Positions 16,506-23,894 are shown, counted from the stretch's first letter. The stretch is 64,000 nucleotides of DNA from Saccharothrix sp. ALI-22-I (GCF_001984175.1 NZ_MTQP01000060.1:205056-269055), one strand, 5' to 3'. Made by a program: numbers and translations. Notes: generated by a model not told the origin, from the sequence alone.

Positions 16506-16516
16506 GGGGAAGTGGC

Positions 16517-16858
16517 TCAGACGGCCTGGTGGCGCGGGACGTTGAGCTGGTACTCCCACGGAACGCCGTTGGCCGGGGTGACCCAGGTCCAGGGCTGGTC
16601 GCCGTAGCGGTGCGTCCGGGCGACCACCTCGCGGATCTCCACCGGCCGGTCCGGGCCGGCGAACCACGGGCTCCTGGTGATGAGCCACGCGATCCACTCC
16701 CGGCAGGCGTCCAGCGTGAGGAACACCGGCGAGTAGTCGGGCACGTCGGGGACGGAGAGTCGGGCCTGTGCCGCGGACTCGGCGATCCACGGGCGGCGGT
16801 GCGCCGAGCCGAGCACGACACTGTCGAAGTAGGGGACGAACACCGAGATCACGGTCAC
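16517..16858 (-). CDS. Hypothetical protein, 113 aa
   Basis: GTG at 16858 with GGAGGA five bases upstream; it overlaps the TGA of the 29-codon ORF upstream. Aromatic and Trp-rich (CREWIAWLITRSPWFAG, QPWTWVTPANGVPWEYQ). Probably a single small domain. Function unknown. Confidence 0.68.
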   Translation of the reverse strand: MTVISVFVPYFDSVVLGSAHRRPWIAESAAQARLSVPDVPDYSPVFLTLDACREWIAWLITRSPWFAGPDRPVEIREVVARTHRYGDQPWTWVTPANGVPWEYQLNVPRHQAV

Positions 16859-16944
16859 GGGATTCCTCCGGTGAGGTAGCCGGCCTGCTCGGGGTGGCTC
16901 GCCCGTCGCACCGCCGGGGCGGGAGCCGAAACCGCGATCGCCAC
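16855..16944 (-). CDS. Micro-ORF, 29 aa, coupled to 16517-16858
   Basis: GTG at 16944, seven bases after GGGAG. Product MAIAVSAPAPAVRRASHPEQ plus nine residues. The ribosome site and start lie in a hairpin (GGGAGCCGAA/TTCGGCTCCC, 16921-16960), which could hold translation closed. Stop overlaps the next GTG. Confidence 0.55.
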   Translation of the reverse strand: MAIAVSAPAPAVRRASHPEQAGYLTGGIP

Positions 16945-16967
16945 GGGTTCGGCTCCCGGGGTTGGGG

Positions 16968-17020
16968 TTGTCGGGTTCGTGCCGGAAGGCCGGGCGTCAC
17001 TCCGGCCTCCCGACGGGATG
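16968..17020 (-). promoter_or_regulatory. Leader hairpin of the 16944-16517 pair
   Basis: Stem GGAGGCCGG/CCGGCCTTCC around AGTGACGCC, tail CGAACCCGACAA. No box/-10 pair recognised; the terminator of the upstream gene is directly adjacent. Confidence 0.7.
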
Positions 17021-17027
17021 CAAGGGC

Positions 17028-17058
17028 GCTGTCCGGCCGGCCGCGTGGGCCGGACAGC
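17028..17058 (-). terminator. Hairpin terminator after the 17085-17651 gene
   Basis: GCTGTCCGGCC / GGCCGGACAGC perfect 11-bp stem. Confidence 0.65.
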
Positions 17059-17084
17059 CGGAGGCGGTGTCGCCCGCTGTGCTG

Positions 17085-17651
17085 TCACTGCTGTTCCAAC
17101 TTCAGGCACTCCGGGCAGAGGTCGGCCGGCAGGTTGCAGCGGCCGGGGTTGTGGGTCGGGGCGGCCAGGTAGACATCGTTGGGTCGCCACGCCTCGGCGG
17201 CGGCGTGCGCGGCGACGCTGTCGGAGTCGGTGATCGTCGTGGCCCGCAAGTCGTCCGGTTGGTCGTCCCCGTGCCGGCGGGCCGTGCCGTGCTCGACCCG
17301 CACCACAGGGCTCCCGGGGCGGGCGTAGACGTTGCGCTGGTCGTCGACGAGGACGACGACCAGGCCGATCGCGGCCTCGGGGTCGGCGAAGAACTGCTCC
17401 CACGACAGGACCGGCCCTCGCGTCGCTCCCTGCTGGAAGCCCAGCAGCGCGGCGGGATCGCCGTTCCGGAACGCCTGGTGGCCGATCGAACCGTCCTCCA
17501 GCACGTGCAGCGGGTGCGGCGTCGACAGGTCGGGCAGCACGTCCCGGTGCACGATGAGGCACGGCTCGGCGGGGTCGGACTTCGGCCAGGCGGAGGCCGA
17601 TCGACGGGTGGTGACGTATCGGGCCGCAGTATTGATCCCGGATTCGGGCAT
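17085..17651 (-). CDS. Hypothetical protein, 188 aa
   Basis: ATG at 17651 with AGGAG eight bases upstream; the longer open frame extends through the promoter and is rejected. Contains DGSIGHQAFRNGDPAALLGF and an alpha/beta centre (AIGLVVVLVDDQRNVY), and ends in a small Cys unit (CNLPADLCPECLKLEQQ). No domain recognised. Confidence 0.7.
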   Translation of the reverse strand: MPESGINTAARYVTTRRSASAWPKSDPAEPCLIVHRDVLPDLSTPHPLHVLEDGSIGHQAFRNGDPAALLGFQQGATRGPVLSWEQFFADPEAAIGLVVVLVDDQRNVYARPGSPVVRVEHGTARRHGDDQPDDLRATTITDSDSVAAHAAAEAWRPNDVYLAAPTHNPGRCNLPADLCPECLKLEQQ

Positions 17652-17689
17652 AGCGGTGCTCCTGACGGATCGGAACGGGAATTTGTCGC

Positions 17690-17753
17690 CAGCGAGAACT
17701 GCATTCGGCGATAAACCGACAATATCGTCGTGAACTATTTCCTGCGGCAGGTT
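17690..17753 (-). promoter_or_regulatory. Array promoter with diverged leader of the 17085-17651 gene
   Basis: AACCTGCCGC box at 17753 and -10 TATTGT at 17724-17719, exactly 29 nt apart. The leader keeps a stem (TCGCC/GGCGA) but not the GTGACG loop or CCCGACAA tail. Confidence 0.6.
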
Positions 17754-17957
17754 AGTGACCCGCCGGGGTGATGTCGGTCCGCGTGGTGGCACGAGGCTCA
17801 AGGGCGCTCGCGTGCGGCAAGGAGTTCTGCCGCCGCTGGGCGGCCGGGGAGCCCATGGCCGCCACCGATGGCGGGTGATGTCGAGCGGTTCCTGGCGGCA
17901 CGCGTGGGGATACCGCGCCGATCGCGACGTGCGCCCCGGTCATGGCGGTAACAAGCG
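17754..17957. other. Intergenic stretch without a supported gene
   Basis: About 200 bp between a promoter box and a terminator; no frame with a ribosome site or consistent codon use seen. Confidence 0.45.
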
Positions 17958-17983
17958 AACGGCCCGCCACGCGGCGGGCCGTT
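17958..17983 (-). terminator. Hairpin terminator after the 18033-18392 gene
   Basis: AACGGCCCGCC / GGCGGGCCGTT with a 4-nt loop. Confidence 0.7.
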
Positions 17984-18032
17984 CTCGGTATGGGGCTGTG
18001 TCCGGCCAGACGACAGGCTCGGAGGCGATGGA

Positions 18033-18392
18033 TCAGTCCGTTTCGCCGCGCCGGTTCCGCCGGCCTTGCGATCGGGTGTAGAAGTCGGCCACGCCACCAT
18101 CGCCGATTCGTATCAACGAGACGCCGGTGAACGCCATCACGAAGGTCGTGCCGCCGGCGATGCCCCACGCGGTGTTTCCGAGGTCGTTGACGACGTTGAC
18201 TACGCCGAGGGCAAGCAGGAGGACGCCGGAGAACCCCAGGCACCAGACACCGCTCTTGTGCAATCGCAGTTGCTGATCGCGGCCGGGTGGACGCGCCCAC
18301 GATGGCCGGTGGGCGTGGTCGCCGTGGTCGGTGTCCCGGCGGGGTGCCCCGGCGTTCCCGACGACGATCAGCACCCCTCCGACGCCGGTCAC
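18033..18392 (-). CDS. Membrane protein, about 119 aa, possibly shifted from 18389-18565
   Basis: GTG at 18392 overlaps the stop of the upstream frame, but there is no ribosome site of its own and the frame reads back upstream of this GTG as a hydrophobic segment (GLVAAIPVTGVGGVLIVVG). The second half has two clear membrane segments (VWCLGFSGVLLLALGVV and GIAGGTTFVMAFTGVSLI). Either a coupled second gene or the continuation of 18389-18565 after a one-base shift. Confidence 0.5.
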   Translation of the reverse strand: MTGVGGVLIVVGNAGAPRRDTDHGDHAHRPSWARPPGRDQQLRLHKSGVWCLGFSGVLLLALGVVNVVNDLGNTAWGIAGGTTFVMAFTGVSLIRIGDGGVADFYTRSQGRRNRRGETD

Positions 18393-18565
18393 GGGAATGG
18401 CCGCGACCAGGCCGTGAAGGGCACGAGGTCACCGACGTCGGCGTGGTCGAGCACGTGCGCCACCGGCGCGAGAACGATGCCGCCGATGATCAACCGGATA
18501 CCCTGCCGAAACCGTGCATCGTGCTCACGCCTGCCTGATCGGTGCGCCCTCGGCCGGCCGGCCAT
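18389..18565 (-). CDS. Small membrane protein, 58 aa
   Basis: ATG at 18565 with AAGGGGA seven bases upstream. Basic N-terminus (RPRAHRSGRREHDARFRQG) then a membrane helix (IRLIIGGIVLAPVAHVL). The last residues (TAWSRPFP) look out of frame compared with the reading that joins it to the next ORF, so the gene may be broken near 18410-18420. Confidence 0.5.
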   Translation of the reverse strand: MAGRPRAHRSGRREHDARFRQGIRLIIGGIVLAPVAHVLDHADVGDLVPFTAWSRPFP

Positions 18566-18790
18566 CGTGTCCCCTTCGTGGTTGCCGTCGACGCGGTCGT
18601 GCCGCACCCGACGATAGCGGCGTGTTCCGGTGTATTCGCAGTGGCGTGTGGGCCTGACACGAGCTGCTGGTGCTGTGCCTTTGCGCGAGTCGTGGGTGTG
18701 GCCGGCGTGTGCGGCCAAGCGTTCCGCTTGGCGGTCCGGAAGCCGGGTGACGCTCTGTGCCGCAGAGTGCGATGCCCGCACTGTTGTGGT

Positions 18791-18846
18791 CGTGCCCACC
18801 CGAACGGCCTACCGTCTGTGCGCGGCAGGCCATTCGGGTGGGCACG
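18791..18846 (-). terminator. Hairpin terminator after the 18869-19153 gene
   Basis: CGTGCCCACCCGAA / TTCGGGTGGGCACG with an inner GGCCT/AGGCC stem. Confidence 0.65.
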
Positions 18847-18868
18847 TGGTCAATGCGAAGCGGTGACG

Positions 18869-19153
18869 TCACGTGCGGCGGCGTACGTCAGTGGTCGGAC
18901 CGCCGTTGGCGACGACCAACGTTAGCCCTTCGACGAGCAGGATGCTCGCGCCCACAGCGACGGACGTCCACATCATCCCCGTCACCTTCGCCGCCACGGC
19001 GTCGGGAACCAGCTCGAGAGCCACCGCGAGCAGCCCGATCGCGCCGCCCATCACCAGGGTGAAAGCTCCGCCCATGGCGTACCAGAAGATCCGGTTCACC
19101 TTGCGGCGCGCGTAGTCGTTGGGGCGGTGTGGCGGCTGCGGGTGTTTGGTCAT
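18869..19153 (-). CDS. Small membrane protein, 94 aa
   Basis: ATG at 19153 with AGGGGGA about five bases upstream. Cytosolic basic N-terminus (PNDYARRKVNRIF), two membrane helices (YAMGGAFTLVMGGAIGLLAV and WTSVAVGASILLVEGLTLVV) and a short polar tail. Neighbouring ORFs 18033-18565 also encode membrane segments. Role unknown. Confidence 0.7.
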   Translation of the reverse strand: MTKHPQPPHRPNDYARRKVNRIFWYAMGGAFTLVMGGAIGLLAVALELVPDAVAAKVTGMMWTSVAVGASILLVEGLTLVVANGGPTTDVRRRT

Positions 19154-19483
19154 CGGGTCCCCCTGTTTGTCCCGGTCGTGCCGGGCGGATACGGCTGACG
19201 ATAACGGGGCGACATGGTTCGGACGGGGTGCTCGACGTCGCTCACGATGCCGCGCCCTGCGCGTTCTGGGAACCCGCCCTTGTTCAGCTTGGCGCACTGC
19301 TGCCTGCCTGGCGGATTCGCCCACGCCGGTCTGTCGCTGCTGTTGATGCCGCGGCGGGGCGGGCGGCTCGCGTTGCCAACAGCACTCCCGCGATGATGGG
19401 TGGCGCGGTCCGCAGGTGCGCGGTGCTCATGATTACCACGTTCGGGCGGGCTCGGAGGATCAACAGGCCACCTGACCTACAAC
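19154..19483. other. Intergenic stretch without a well-supported gene
   Basis: A 48-codon minus-strand frame from an ATG at 19430 (MSTAHLRTAPPIIAGVLLAT) has no ribosome site. No promoter of the array type found. Confidence 0.45.
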
Positions 19484-19520
19484 GGCCCGTGTCAACCCGT
19501 AGGCACGGGTGACACGGGCC
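19484..19520 (-). terminator. Hairpin terminator after the 19575-19736 gene
   Basis: GGCCCGTGTCA / TGACACGGGCC perfect 11-bp stem. Confidence 0.65.
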
Positions 19521-19574
19521 ACGGGTATGGATCACGTCGCAACGGCTGGCGTCGTACGGGGTGATCCAGCGCGG

Positions 19575-19736
19575 TCAGGTGAGCGGCACGGTGACCTCCT
19601 GGATTTGGTGGCGGTGAACGGTCGGCCCGGGCCGCAGATCGTGTTGCCCGGCCATCAGTCGCGTGGGCCAGCGACGGCAGATGCGGCCCAGTTGTTGCAG
19701 GCACCGGATGTGACCGGCCCAGTAGGGCTTGGACAT
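19575..19736 (-). CDS. Small basic protein, 53 aa
   Basis: ATG at 19736 with a GA-rich ribosome site (AAAGGGGGG) upstream. Product begins MSKPYWAGHIRCLQQLGRIC, basic, with two cysteines. The terminator right after it supports expression. Function unknown. Confidence 0.5.
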   Translation of the reverse strand: MSKPYWAGHIRCLQQLGRICRRWPTRLMAGQHDLRPGPTVHRHQIQEVTVPLT

Positions 19737-19895
19737 GGTGATGCGCCCCCCCTTTCTCAGGTCGGGGAAGCGGGGGAACGGAGCAGCCGACGGATCGCCG
19801 GGCCCGCCTACCGCGGTGACCAGCGCCATTCGAAGATGCGCAGGATCGTCATTCGAGGACGCGAGAGCGCCGTGGCAGGCTGTGGGCGCAAGTGC

Positions 19896-20507
19896 TCAAC
19901 TGGTTTCCGAAGCCGCAGGTAGGCCGGACGCCTGAGGCGGCTCCGTCTGGACGATCTTCCACGTGTAGCGCCTGGCCCAGTGAGCACCGAGGTTGCAATA
20001 GAACACGGCGTCGTCGTCCGGGAGCGCCTGCCACCGAATCTTCCGGCCGCCTCGTTCCACACACTTGAAACGCGACACGCTGCGGCCGTTTTTGAAAGGG
20101 ATCGGGGTAGCCACCTGGATCACCACACCTGCGGTCACTGAGCGCTGCCGGTTGCGAGCGGCAGCACTTTTCGCCAGGTTGTCCCGACACCGCTGTCGCC
20201 ATGCCAGCGCGTATTCAGAGTCGGTCGAGGTCAGGACGTCGAGGACTTTGGCAGGAGCGTCGGCTTGCACCGGCCCCATACTCTCTGACATGTCCTTGTA
20301 CCCGAAGTTGTACTGGCCTCGACCTCGCTGTACGAGCACGACCAGCGCCCAGACCTCGCCCGTCTCCTTGGTGCGGACGGCCGCGTAGAAGACGTTGATT
20401 CTACTTGCACACTCGACGATCTCGTAGCGGCTTGCGTCAAGCAATTCGCGCTCGAAATGCTCACGGTCGCTCTTACCCGGCGGTCGGTGATAAACAGTCC
20501 AGCCCAT
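19896..20507 (-). CDS. DUF6927-type protein, 203 aa
   Basis: ATG at 20507 with GGAGGA four bases upstream. Starts MGWTVYHRPPGKSDREHFER and has VFYAAVRTKETGEVWALVVL and YNFGYKDMSESMGP, the hallmark pattern I associate with DUF6927 proteins of actinobacterial plasmids and phages. The C-terminus (AVFYCNLGAHWARRYTWKIV) is typical too. Codon use is less GC-extreme than its neighbours, hinting at later acquisition. It lacks the array promoter and leader. Biochemical role unknown. Confidence 0.78.
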   Translation of the reverse strand: MGWTVYHRPPGKSDREHFERELLDASRYEIVECASRINVFYAAVRTKETGEVWALVVLVQRGRGQYNFGYKDMSESMGPVQADAPAKVLDVLTSTDSEYALAWRQRCRDNLAKSAAARNRQRSVTAGVVIQVATPIPFKNGRSVSRFKCVERGGRKIRWQALPDDDAVFYCNLGAHWARRYTWKIVQTEPPQASGLPAASETS

Positions 20508-20726
20508 GTTTTCCTCCGTGCAGTCATTTACGTCGACAGGTTCGATTCAGCGATGCCGCCTGGGGCAGCGCCGGTCGAATTGCAGACCTGTTGTCCGTGG
20601 GGTTATGTGGGGTGTCGAGCGAGGCACTGTGTTAATTGCGTGGCGGGGTCTTCGCGCCCTCTCGCCTGCACGGCCGACGGGCGATGAGGTGTACCGGCCC
20701 TTCACTTGGCGCAGGACCGGTGGCAA

Positions 20727-20990
20727 TCACAGTGCGAGCGGTCCCGGTGCTCGGCGGGGTACGCGAACGCGCGCGCGGTAGCGCGCCACCCGCCCGCGGC
20801 CTGCTCGCGGGGAACCCGCGGCCGCGGTGGCGAGTACCAGGTGGATCTGGCCGGTGGTCAACCTTCCATCCTGGCCGAGGTAGTCGAGGCTGTAGGTGCG
20901 GTCGAGGTTGCCGAGGATTTGATGGTGGAGGTCGGTGATCTCGGACGGCACGCCGGCGGAGTCGGCGTCGTCGTGCTCGTGCGCGCGTAT
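20727..20990 (-). CDS. Hypothetical protein, 87 aa, with ATA in place of the start codon
   Basis: The leader and AGGAG are intact, and the sequence after AGGAG (CACACGCATACGCGCG) copies the 2317 gene start (TACACGCATGCGAGCG) except that ATG is ATA. Reading in frame from that codon gives RAHEHDDADSAGVPSEITDL and a continuous frame to 20727. The nearest legal start is GTG at 20951, 39 bases on with no ribosome site. Either an unusual ATA start, a start-loss mutation or a base-call error. C-terminus is Arg/Pro-rich. Confidence 0.5.
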   Translation of the reverse strand: MRAHEHDDADSAGVPSEITDLHHQILGNLDRTYSLDYLGQDGRLTTGQIHLVLATAAAGSPRAGRGRVARYRARVRVPRRAPGPLAL

Positions 20991-21010
20991 GCGTGTGCTC
21001 CTAGTCGTGG

Positions 21011-21098
21011 TTGTCGGGTTCGTGTCGGGGTCGGGGCGTCACCCCCGGCGTCCGACAAGATCAACTTGATTCGGTCTGCGGTGTCGGCGCGGACGCTT
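21011..21098 (-). promoter_or_regulatory. Array promoter and hairpin leader of the 20727-20990 gene
   Basis: AAGCGTCCGC box at 21098, -10 TCAAGT (weakened from TAAAGT) at 21069-21064, stem TGTCGG/CCGACA around GGGGGTGACGCCCC, tail CGAACCCGACAA. Confidence 0.8.
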
Positions 21099-21135
21099 GG
21101 CGCGCCGTGCGGTAGTGCTGACCAGGCGGTATCAC

Positions 21136-21176
21136 CTGCCGTGCGCCCGGTGGCATCTCCGGTGGGCGCACGGCAG
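21136..21176 (-). terminator. Hairpin terminator after the 21181-21417 gene
   Basis: 13-bp perfect stem CTGCCGTGCGCCC / GGGCGCACGGCAG. Confidence 0.7.
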
Positions 21177-21180
21177 GGAG

Positions 21181-21417
21181 TCAGTCCTCGGGCTCGGCGT
21201 CACCGGAGACGAAGGCGGGACAGTGCGGGCAGTGCGGCATCTCCCAGGGGTAGCCGCACCGTGCGCACATCAGGCCCTGGGCGATCAGCCATGCGCGTTC
21301 GCGTTCATAGTGGCGGTCGGCCCGCCACTGCTCGCGTGCACCGGGCGGTGGTCCCCACGGGTTGCGCAGATATTTCTTGGCGCGCCGCCGCCTTGCTGTT
21401 CTGGCTCCCACGTTCAT
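21181..21417 (-). CDS. Small zinc-ribbon protein, 78 aa
   Basis: ATG at 21417, seven bases after GGGGG and directly after a 26-codon ORF. Very basic N-terminus (ARTARRRRAKKYLRNPWG) then CARCGYPWEMPHCPHC, a two-pair Cys knuckle expected to bind zinc. Acidic end. Likely nucleic-acid or protein binding. Confidence 0.7.
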   Translation of the reverse strand: MNVGARTARRRRAKKYLRNPWGPPPGAREQWRADRHYERERAWLIAQGLMCARCGYPWEMPHCPHCPAFVSGDAEPED

Positions 21418-21423
21418 CGCCCC

Positions 21424-21504
21424 CTATGGCCGGTGGTCGTGGTGTCCTGCGGTACGGGCGTGTCCGTGCTCGGCGGCGGGCTGCACGTCGCGGTCGTGGT
21501 GCAC
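21424..21504 (-). CDS. His-rich micro-ORF, 26 aa, upstream of 21181-21417
   Basis: GTG at 21504, six bases after AGGAG. Product begins MHHDRDVQPAAEHGHARTAG and ends HHDHRP, with eight histidines. The leader in front is degenerate (GAGCGCCACGCCC...GCGAGCCCGAGCAGC) yet alignable. Stop lies just before the ribosome site of the next gene. Confidence 0.5.
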   Translation of the reverse strand: MHHDRDVQPAAEHGHARTAGHHDHRP

Positions 21505-21600
21505 AACGGTTCTCCTGCGGATCGCTGCTCGGGCTCGCACCGGTCGTGGGCGTGGCGCTCCGGCCGACGCGGGGTCTGCGGTCGCACCGGCCGGCGGGCA

Positions 21601-21627
21601 GCGCGCTCCGCGCTTCAGGCGTGGAGC
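21601..21627 (-). terminator. Hairpin terminator after the 21660-22223 gene
   Basis: GCGCTCC / GGAGCGC stem with a 13-nt loop, 33 bp beyond the stop. Confidence 0.5.
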
Positions 21628-21659
21628 GCGCTACCACCCGCGGACCGGGTGCCCGCAGG

Positions 21660-22223
21660 TCAGTCGGCGTCGGCGAGTTCCAGCGGCGTGACCAGCGTCT
21701 TGCCGTCCTCCTGCACGATGCGGCCGATGCCCACCCTGGTGTGGGTGGACAGGCACGTGTCCTCGACCAGTTCGGCCACGCTGTCCATGTCCGCGACCTC
21801 GTGCCGCTCCACGATGCCGCCCTCGGGATGGTGGAAGTCCACGACGAAGGTGGTGAAGACGATGCGCGTGCGCTCGTCGCGCGGGTCCAGCAGGCCCAGG
21901 ACGAAGGGAACGGGGTACCGCGCGAGGGCATCCTCCAGCGAGCAGGTTCCGTCGGTGGTGCTGTCGACATCGCGTGACGGCACCGGGACCTGGATGGTGT
22001 GCCGCGCCAGGTCGAGCAGCGTCCTCAGCGACCTGAAGGCGGAGTCGTAGGTGTCGAGCAGGGCGGCCAGGACCGGGCCGGGCAGCTGACGCAACTGCTG
22101 GGCGGCCGCGTCCACGTCGCCCCGCTGCATCTCGACGTGCATGCGGTGCGCGGCAACGGCGATGCCGTGCAGGCCGGCGGGCAGTTCGACTTGTGTGTGG
22201 TTCTTGATGTCTTTGTCAGACAA
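21660..22223 (-). CDS. Hypothetical protein, 187 aa, family B
   Basis: TTG start at 22223, chosen because GGAGGA lies five bases upstream and because the paralogue 23088-23687 starts the same way. Shared features of the pair: LPAGLHGIAVAAHRMHVEMQ, a helical bundle, DGTCSLEDAL, LGLLDPRDERTRIVFTTFVV, VERHEVADMD and the end DGKTLVTPLELA. Soluble, helical then beta. Function unknown. Confidence 0.75.
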   Translation of the reverse strand: MSDKDIKNHTQVELPAGLHGIAVAAHRMHVEMQRGDVDAAAQQLRQLPGPVLAALLDTYDSAFRSLRTLLDLARHTIQVPVPSRDVDSTTDGTCSLEDALARYPVPFVLGLLDPRDERTRIVFTTFVVDFHHPEGGIVERHEVADMDSVAELVEDTCLSTHTRVGIGRIVQEDGKTLVTPLELADAD

Positions 22224-22245
22224 GGGAATCCTCCGAGAATCGGTG

Positions 22246-22332
22246 TTGCCGGGTTCGCGTCGGCACTGGGGCGTCACCCCCGTGTCCGACAAGATCAACT
22301 TTAGGTGTCGTGCCGAATCGGTGCCGGCGCTT
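22246..22332 (-). promoter_or_regulatory. Array promoter and hairpin leader of the 21660-22223 gene
   Basis: AAGCGCCGGC box at 22332, -10 TAAAGT at 22303-22298, stem GTCGGaCAC/GTGcCGAC around GGGGGTGACGCCCC, tail CGAACCCGGCAA (one change). Confidence 0.85.
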
Positions 22333-22560
22333 GACGTCCCTGTGGGTGCGGTGGCCGGACGGGTGCGGCGGGTGTGGGGAAGCGCGATCAACGCGGCCTT
22401 TTCGGCAGCGGGAACCGGTTCGCCTGCTCTCTGTTCGCACACTTGGGTGGTGCTCGCTCCTGCTCGTCCTGGTGGGCGGTGGGAAGTCGCCCGGTCGGCG
22501 GCGTGTGCGGCGGATGCGGGCAGCGGTGCTCCTCGGCACGCCGATCCGGCGAGACGACTG
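22333..22560. other. Intergenic stretch without a supported gene
   Basis: About 230 bp between a promoter box and the end of the next gene; no supported frame or strong hairpin. Confidence 0.45.
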
Positions 22561-22896
22561 CTACTCGCTGCTGCCGGTTGACGTCGTGGTCGTGGCGCGG
22601 TCGAGGACGGCGAGGGCCTGCCGCCGGGCGGCGGCCAGGTACTGCTGTGCCCGCCTGGCCGCCGCGTTGAGCACGTGGGACTTCAGCGGTGTGCTGGCAA
22701 AGGAGTCCTCGACGTCGTTGCTCGTTACCGTCGTGTCCGGGCCGAAGTACACGATGCCGGTGACGTCCTTGCGTGCGACCATCACCGCCCTCAGGTGGAC
22801 CTCGGCGGTGCCGTCGCCATGGAAGGTGACGGTCGCGGTTCCGGGATTCAGCGCGATCTGTGTCGTCACACTGCTCCAGGTGTGTCGGCTCGTCAC
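22561..22896 (-). CDS. Hypothetical protein, 111 aa
   Basis: Second of two closely spaced GTGs (22896) chosen because GAGGAG is five bases upstream. N-terminal strand region (TQIALNPGTATVTFHGDGTA, VHLRAVMVARKDVTGIVYFG) followed by a helical C-terminus (NAAARRAQQYLAAARRQAL). No array promoter directly in front; it follows the 23088-23687 gene after two terminators. Function unknown. Confidence 0.62.
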   Translation of the reverse strand: MTSRHTWSSVTTQIALNPGTATVTFHGDGTAEVHLRAVMVARKDVTGIVYFGPDTTVTSNDVEDSFASTPLKSHVLNAAARRAQQYLAAARRQALAVLDRATTTTSTGSSE

Positions 22897-22917
22897 TGGC
22901 ACTCCTCGATGTGGGGT

Positions 22918-22950
22918 GCGCCGGGGCCGACGTGCGGTCGGCCCCGGCGC
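22918..22950 (-). terminator. Strong hairpin upstream of the 22561-22896 gene
   Basis: 14-bp perfect stem GCGCCGGGGCCGAC / GTCGGCCCCGGCGC. It closes a gene remnant at 22959-23020. Confidence 0.65.
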
Positions 22951-22958
22951 GGGGCTGA

Positions 22959-23020
22959 TCAGGTGACCTCGATGCCGGTCGCGGCGTCGTGGTTACGGTT
23001 GGGGAAGCCGTCGTGGTTGA
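22959..23020 (-). pseudogene. C-terminal gene remnant between two terminators
   Basis: About 20 codons (RTLNHDGFPNRNHDAATGIE, then VT and TGA) with good codon use but no start, enclosed by hairpins 23025-23070 and 22918-22950. Looks like the tail of a deleted array cassette that kept its own terminator. Confidence 0.4.
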
Positions 23021-23024
23021 GCGT

Positions 23025-23070
23025 GCGGACTGCTCGCGACCGTTGTGCGGCGCGGCCGTGAGCAGTCCGC
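23025..23070 (-). terminator. Hairpin terminator after the 23088-23687 gene
   Basis: GCGGACTGCTC / GAGCAGTCCGC perfect 11-bp stem. Confidence 0.65.
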
Positions 23071-23087
23071 CGCGCAGAGCCTTTCGT

Positions 23088-23687
23088 TCAGCCCTGCTGG
23101 CGTGCGGCGCGGGCGAATTCCACCGGAGTGAGCAGCACCTTGCCGTCCCGACGGACGGCGAACTGGATGGTCATCGTGGCGTGGTCGAACGGTGGCGGGC
23201 CGTCGATCAGGTCGTACGCGCGCTCCATGTCGGGAACCTCGTGCCGCTGCACGGTGCCGTCGAGCTGGTTGCGGAAGTCGACGACGAAGGTGCCGGGATC
23301 GCGGAAGGTGACGTTGTCGCGCAGGCCGTGCGGGTCCAGCAGCGCCAGGGCGACGAGGAACCCGCCTTCGACGTGGTCGAGGTCCGAGGCCGCGTCCGCG
23401 AAGGAACACGTTCCGTCGGTGGGGTCGTCGAAGTCGTCGGACGGCGCCGGCAACTGGATGGTCTTCTCCGCTTGGCCGGTCACCTCCGCCAGCGCCGTGC
23501 ACCCGTCGTTGACGGCGGCGAGCACGGCCGCCAGGACGGGGGCGTCCAACATGGACATGGCGCGGGCGGCGAGCCAGGCTCCGTTCTGCTGCACTTCGGT
23601 GTGCAGGAAGCGCGCGGCGGAGACGATGCGGTGCAAGCCGGGGGGCAACTGGACGGCGCTGGGCTGGGTAGGGGCGTTGTCGGACAA
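23088..23687 (-). CDS. Hypothetical protein, 199 aa, family B
   Basis: TTG start at 23687 with AGGAGA seven bases upstream. Paralogue of 21660-22223: LPPGLHRIVSAARFLHTEVQ, DGTCSFADAA, ALLDPHGLRDNVTF, FVVDFRNQLDGTVQRHEVPD and DGKVLLTPVEFA. Both members begin in the same word TTGTCNGACAA, a small palindrome around the start codon. Function unknown. Confidence 0.77.
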   Translation of the reverse strand: MSDNAPTQPSAVQLPPGLHRIVSAARFLHTEVQQNGAWLAARAMSMLDAPVLAAVLAAVNDGCTALAEVTGQAEKTIQLPAPSDDFDDPTDGTCSFADAASDLDHVEGGFLVALALLDPHGLRDNVTFRDPGTFVVDFRNQLDGTVQRHEVPDMERAYDLIDGPPPFDHATMTIQFAVRRDGKVLLTPVEFARAARQQG

Positions 23688-23710
23688 GGGTCTCTCCTGG
23701 TGGTTCGGTG

Positions 23711-23797
23711 TTGTCGGGTTCGCGTCGGGATCGGGACGTCACCCCCGTGCCCGACAAGATCAACTCTAGTGTTTGTGCAGATCACGCGCGGTTGCTT
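23711..23797 (-). promoter_or_regulatory. Array promoter and hairpin leader of the 23088-23687 gene
   Basis: AAGCAACCGC box at 23797, -10 TAGAGT at 23768-23763, stem TGTCGGG/CCCGACG around GGGGGTGACGTCCC, tail CGAACCCGACAA. Confidence 0.85.
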
Positions 23798-23826
23798 ACC
23801 GCGCGGTTGCGGACCGTTCCGCAGAG

Positions 23827-23878
23827 GGCGGGCGGGGGTGCGTTCCGGGGTTGCCTCCCCGTCGCGTCCCCGCCCGCC
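23827..23878 (-). terminator. Hairpin terminator after the 23895-24968 gene
   Basis: GGCGGGCGGGG / CCCCGCCCGCC stem, 17 bp beyond the stop. Confidence 0.6.
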
Positions 23879-23894
23879 GCCGGGTCGATCGCCG

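Noticed and set aside
19284..19430. Small minus-strand membrane-like ORF (MSTAHLRTAP...)
   Set aside because: No ribosome site or promoter, Ala-rich low-complexity product; too weak to list as a gene.
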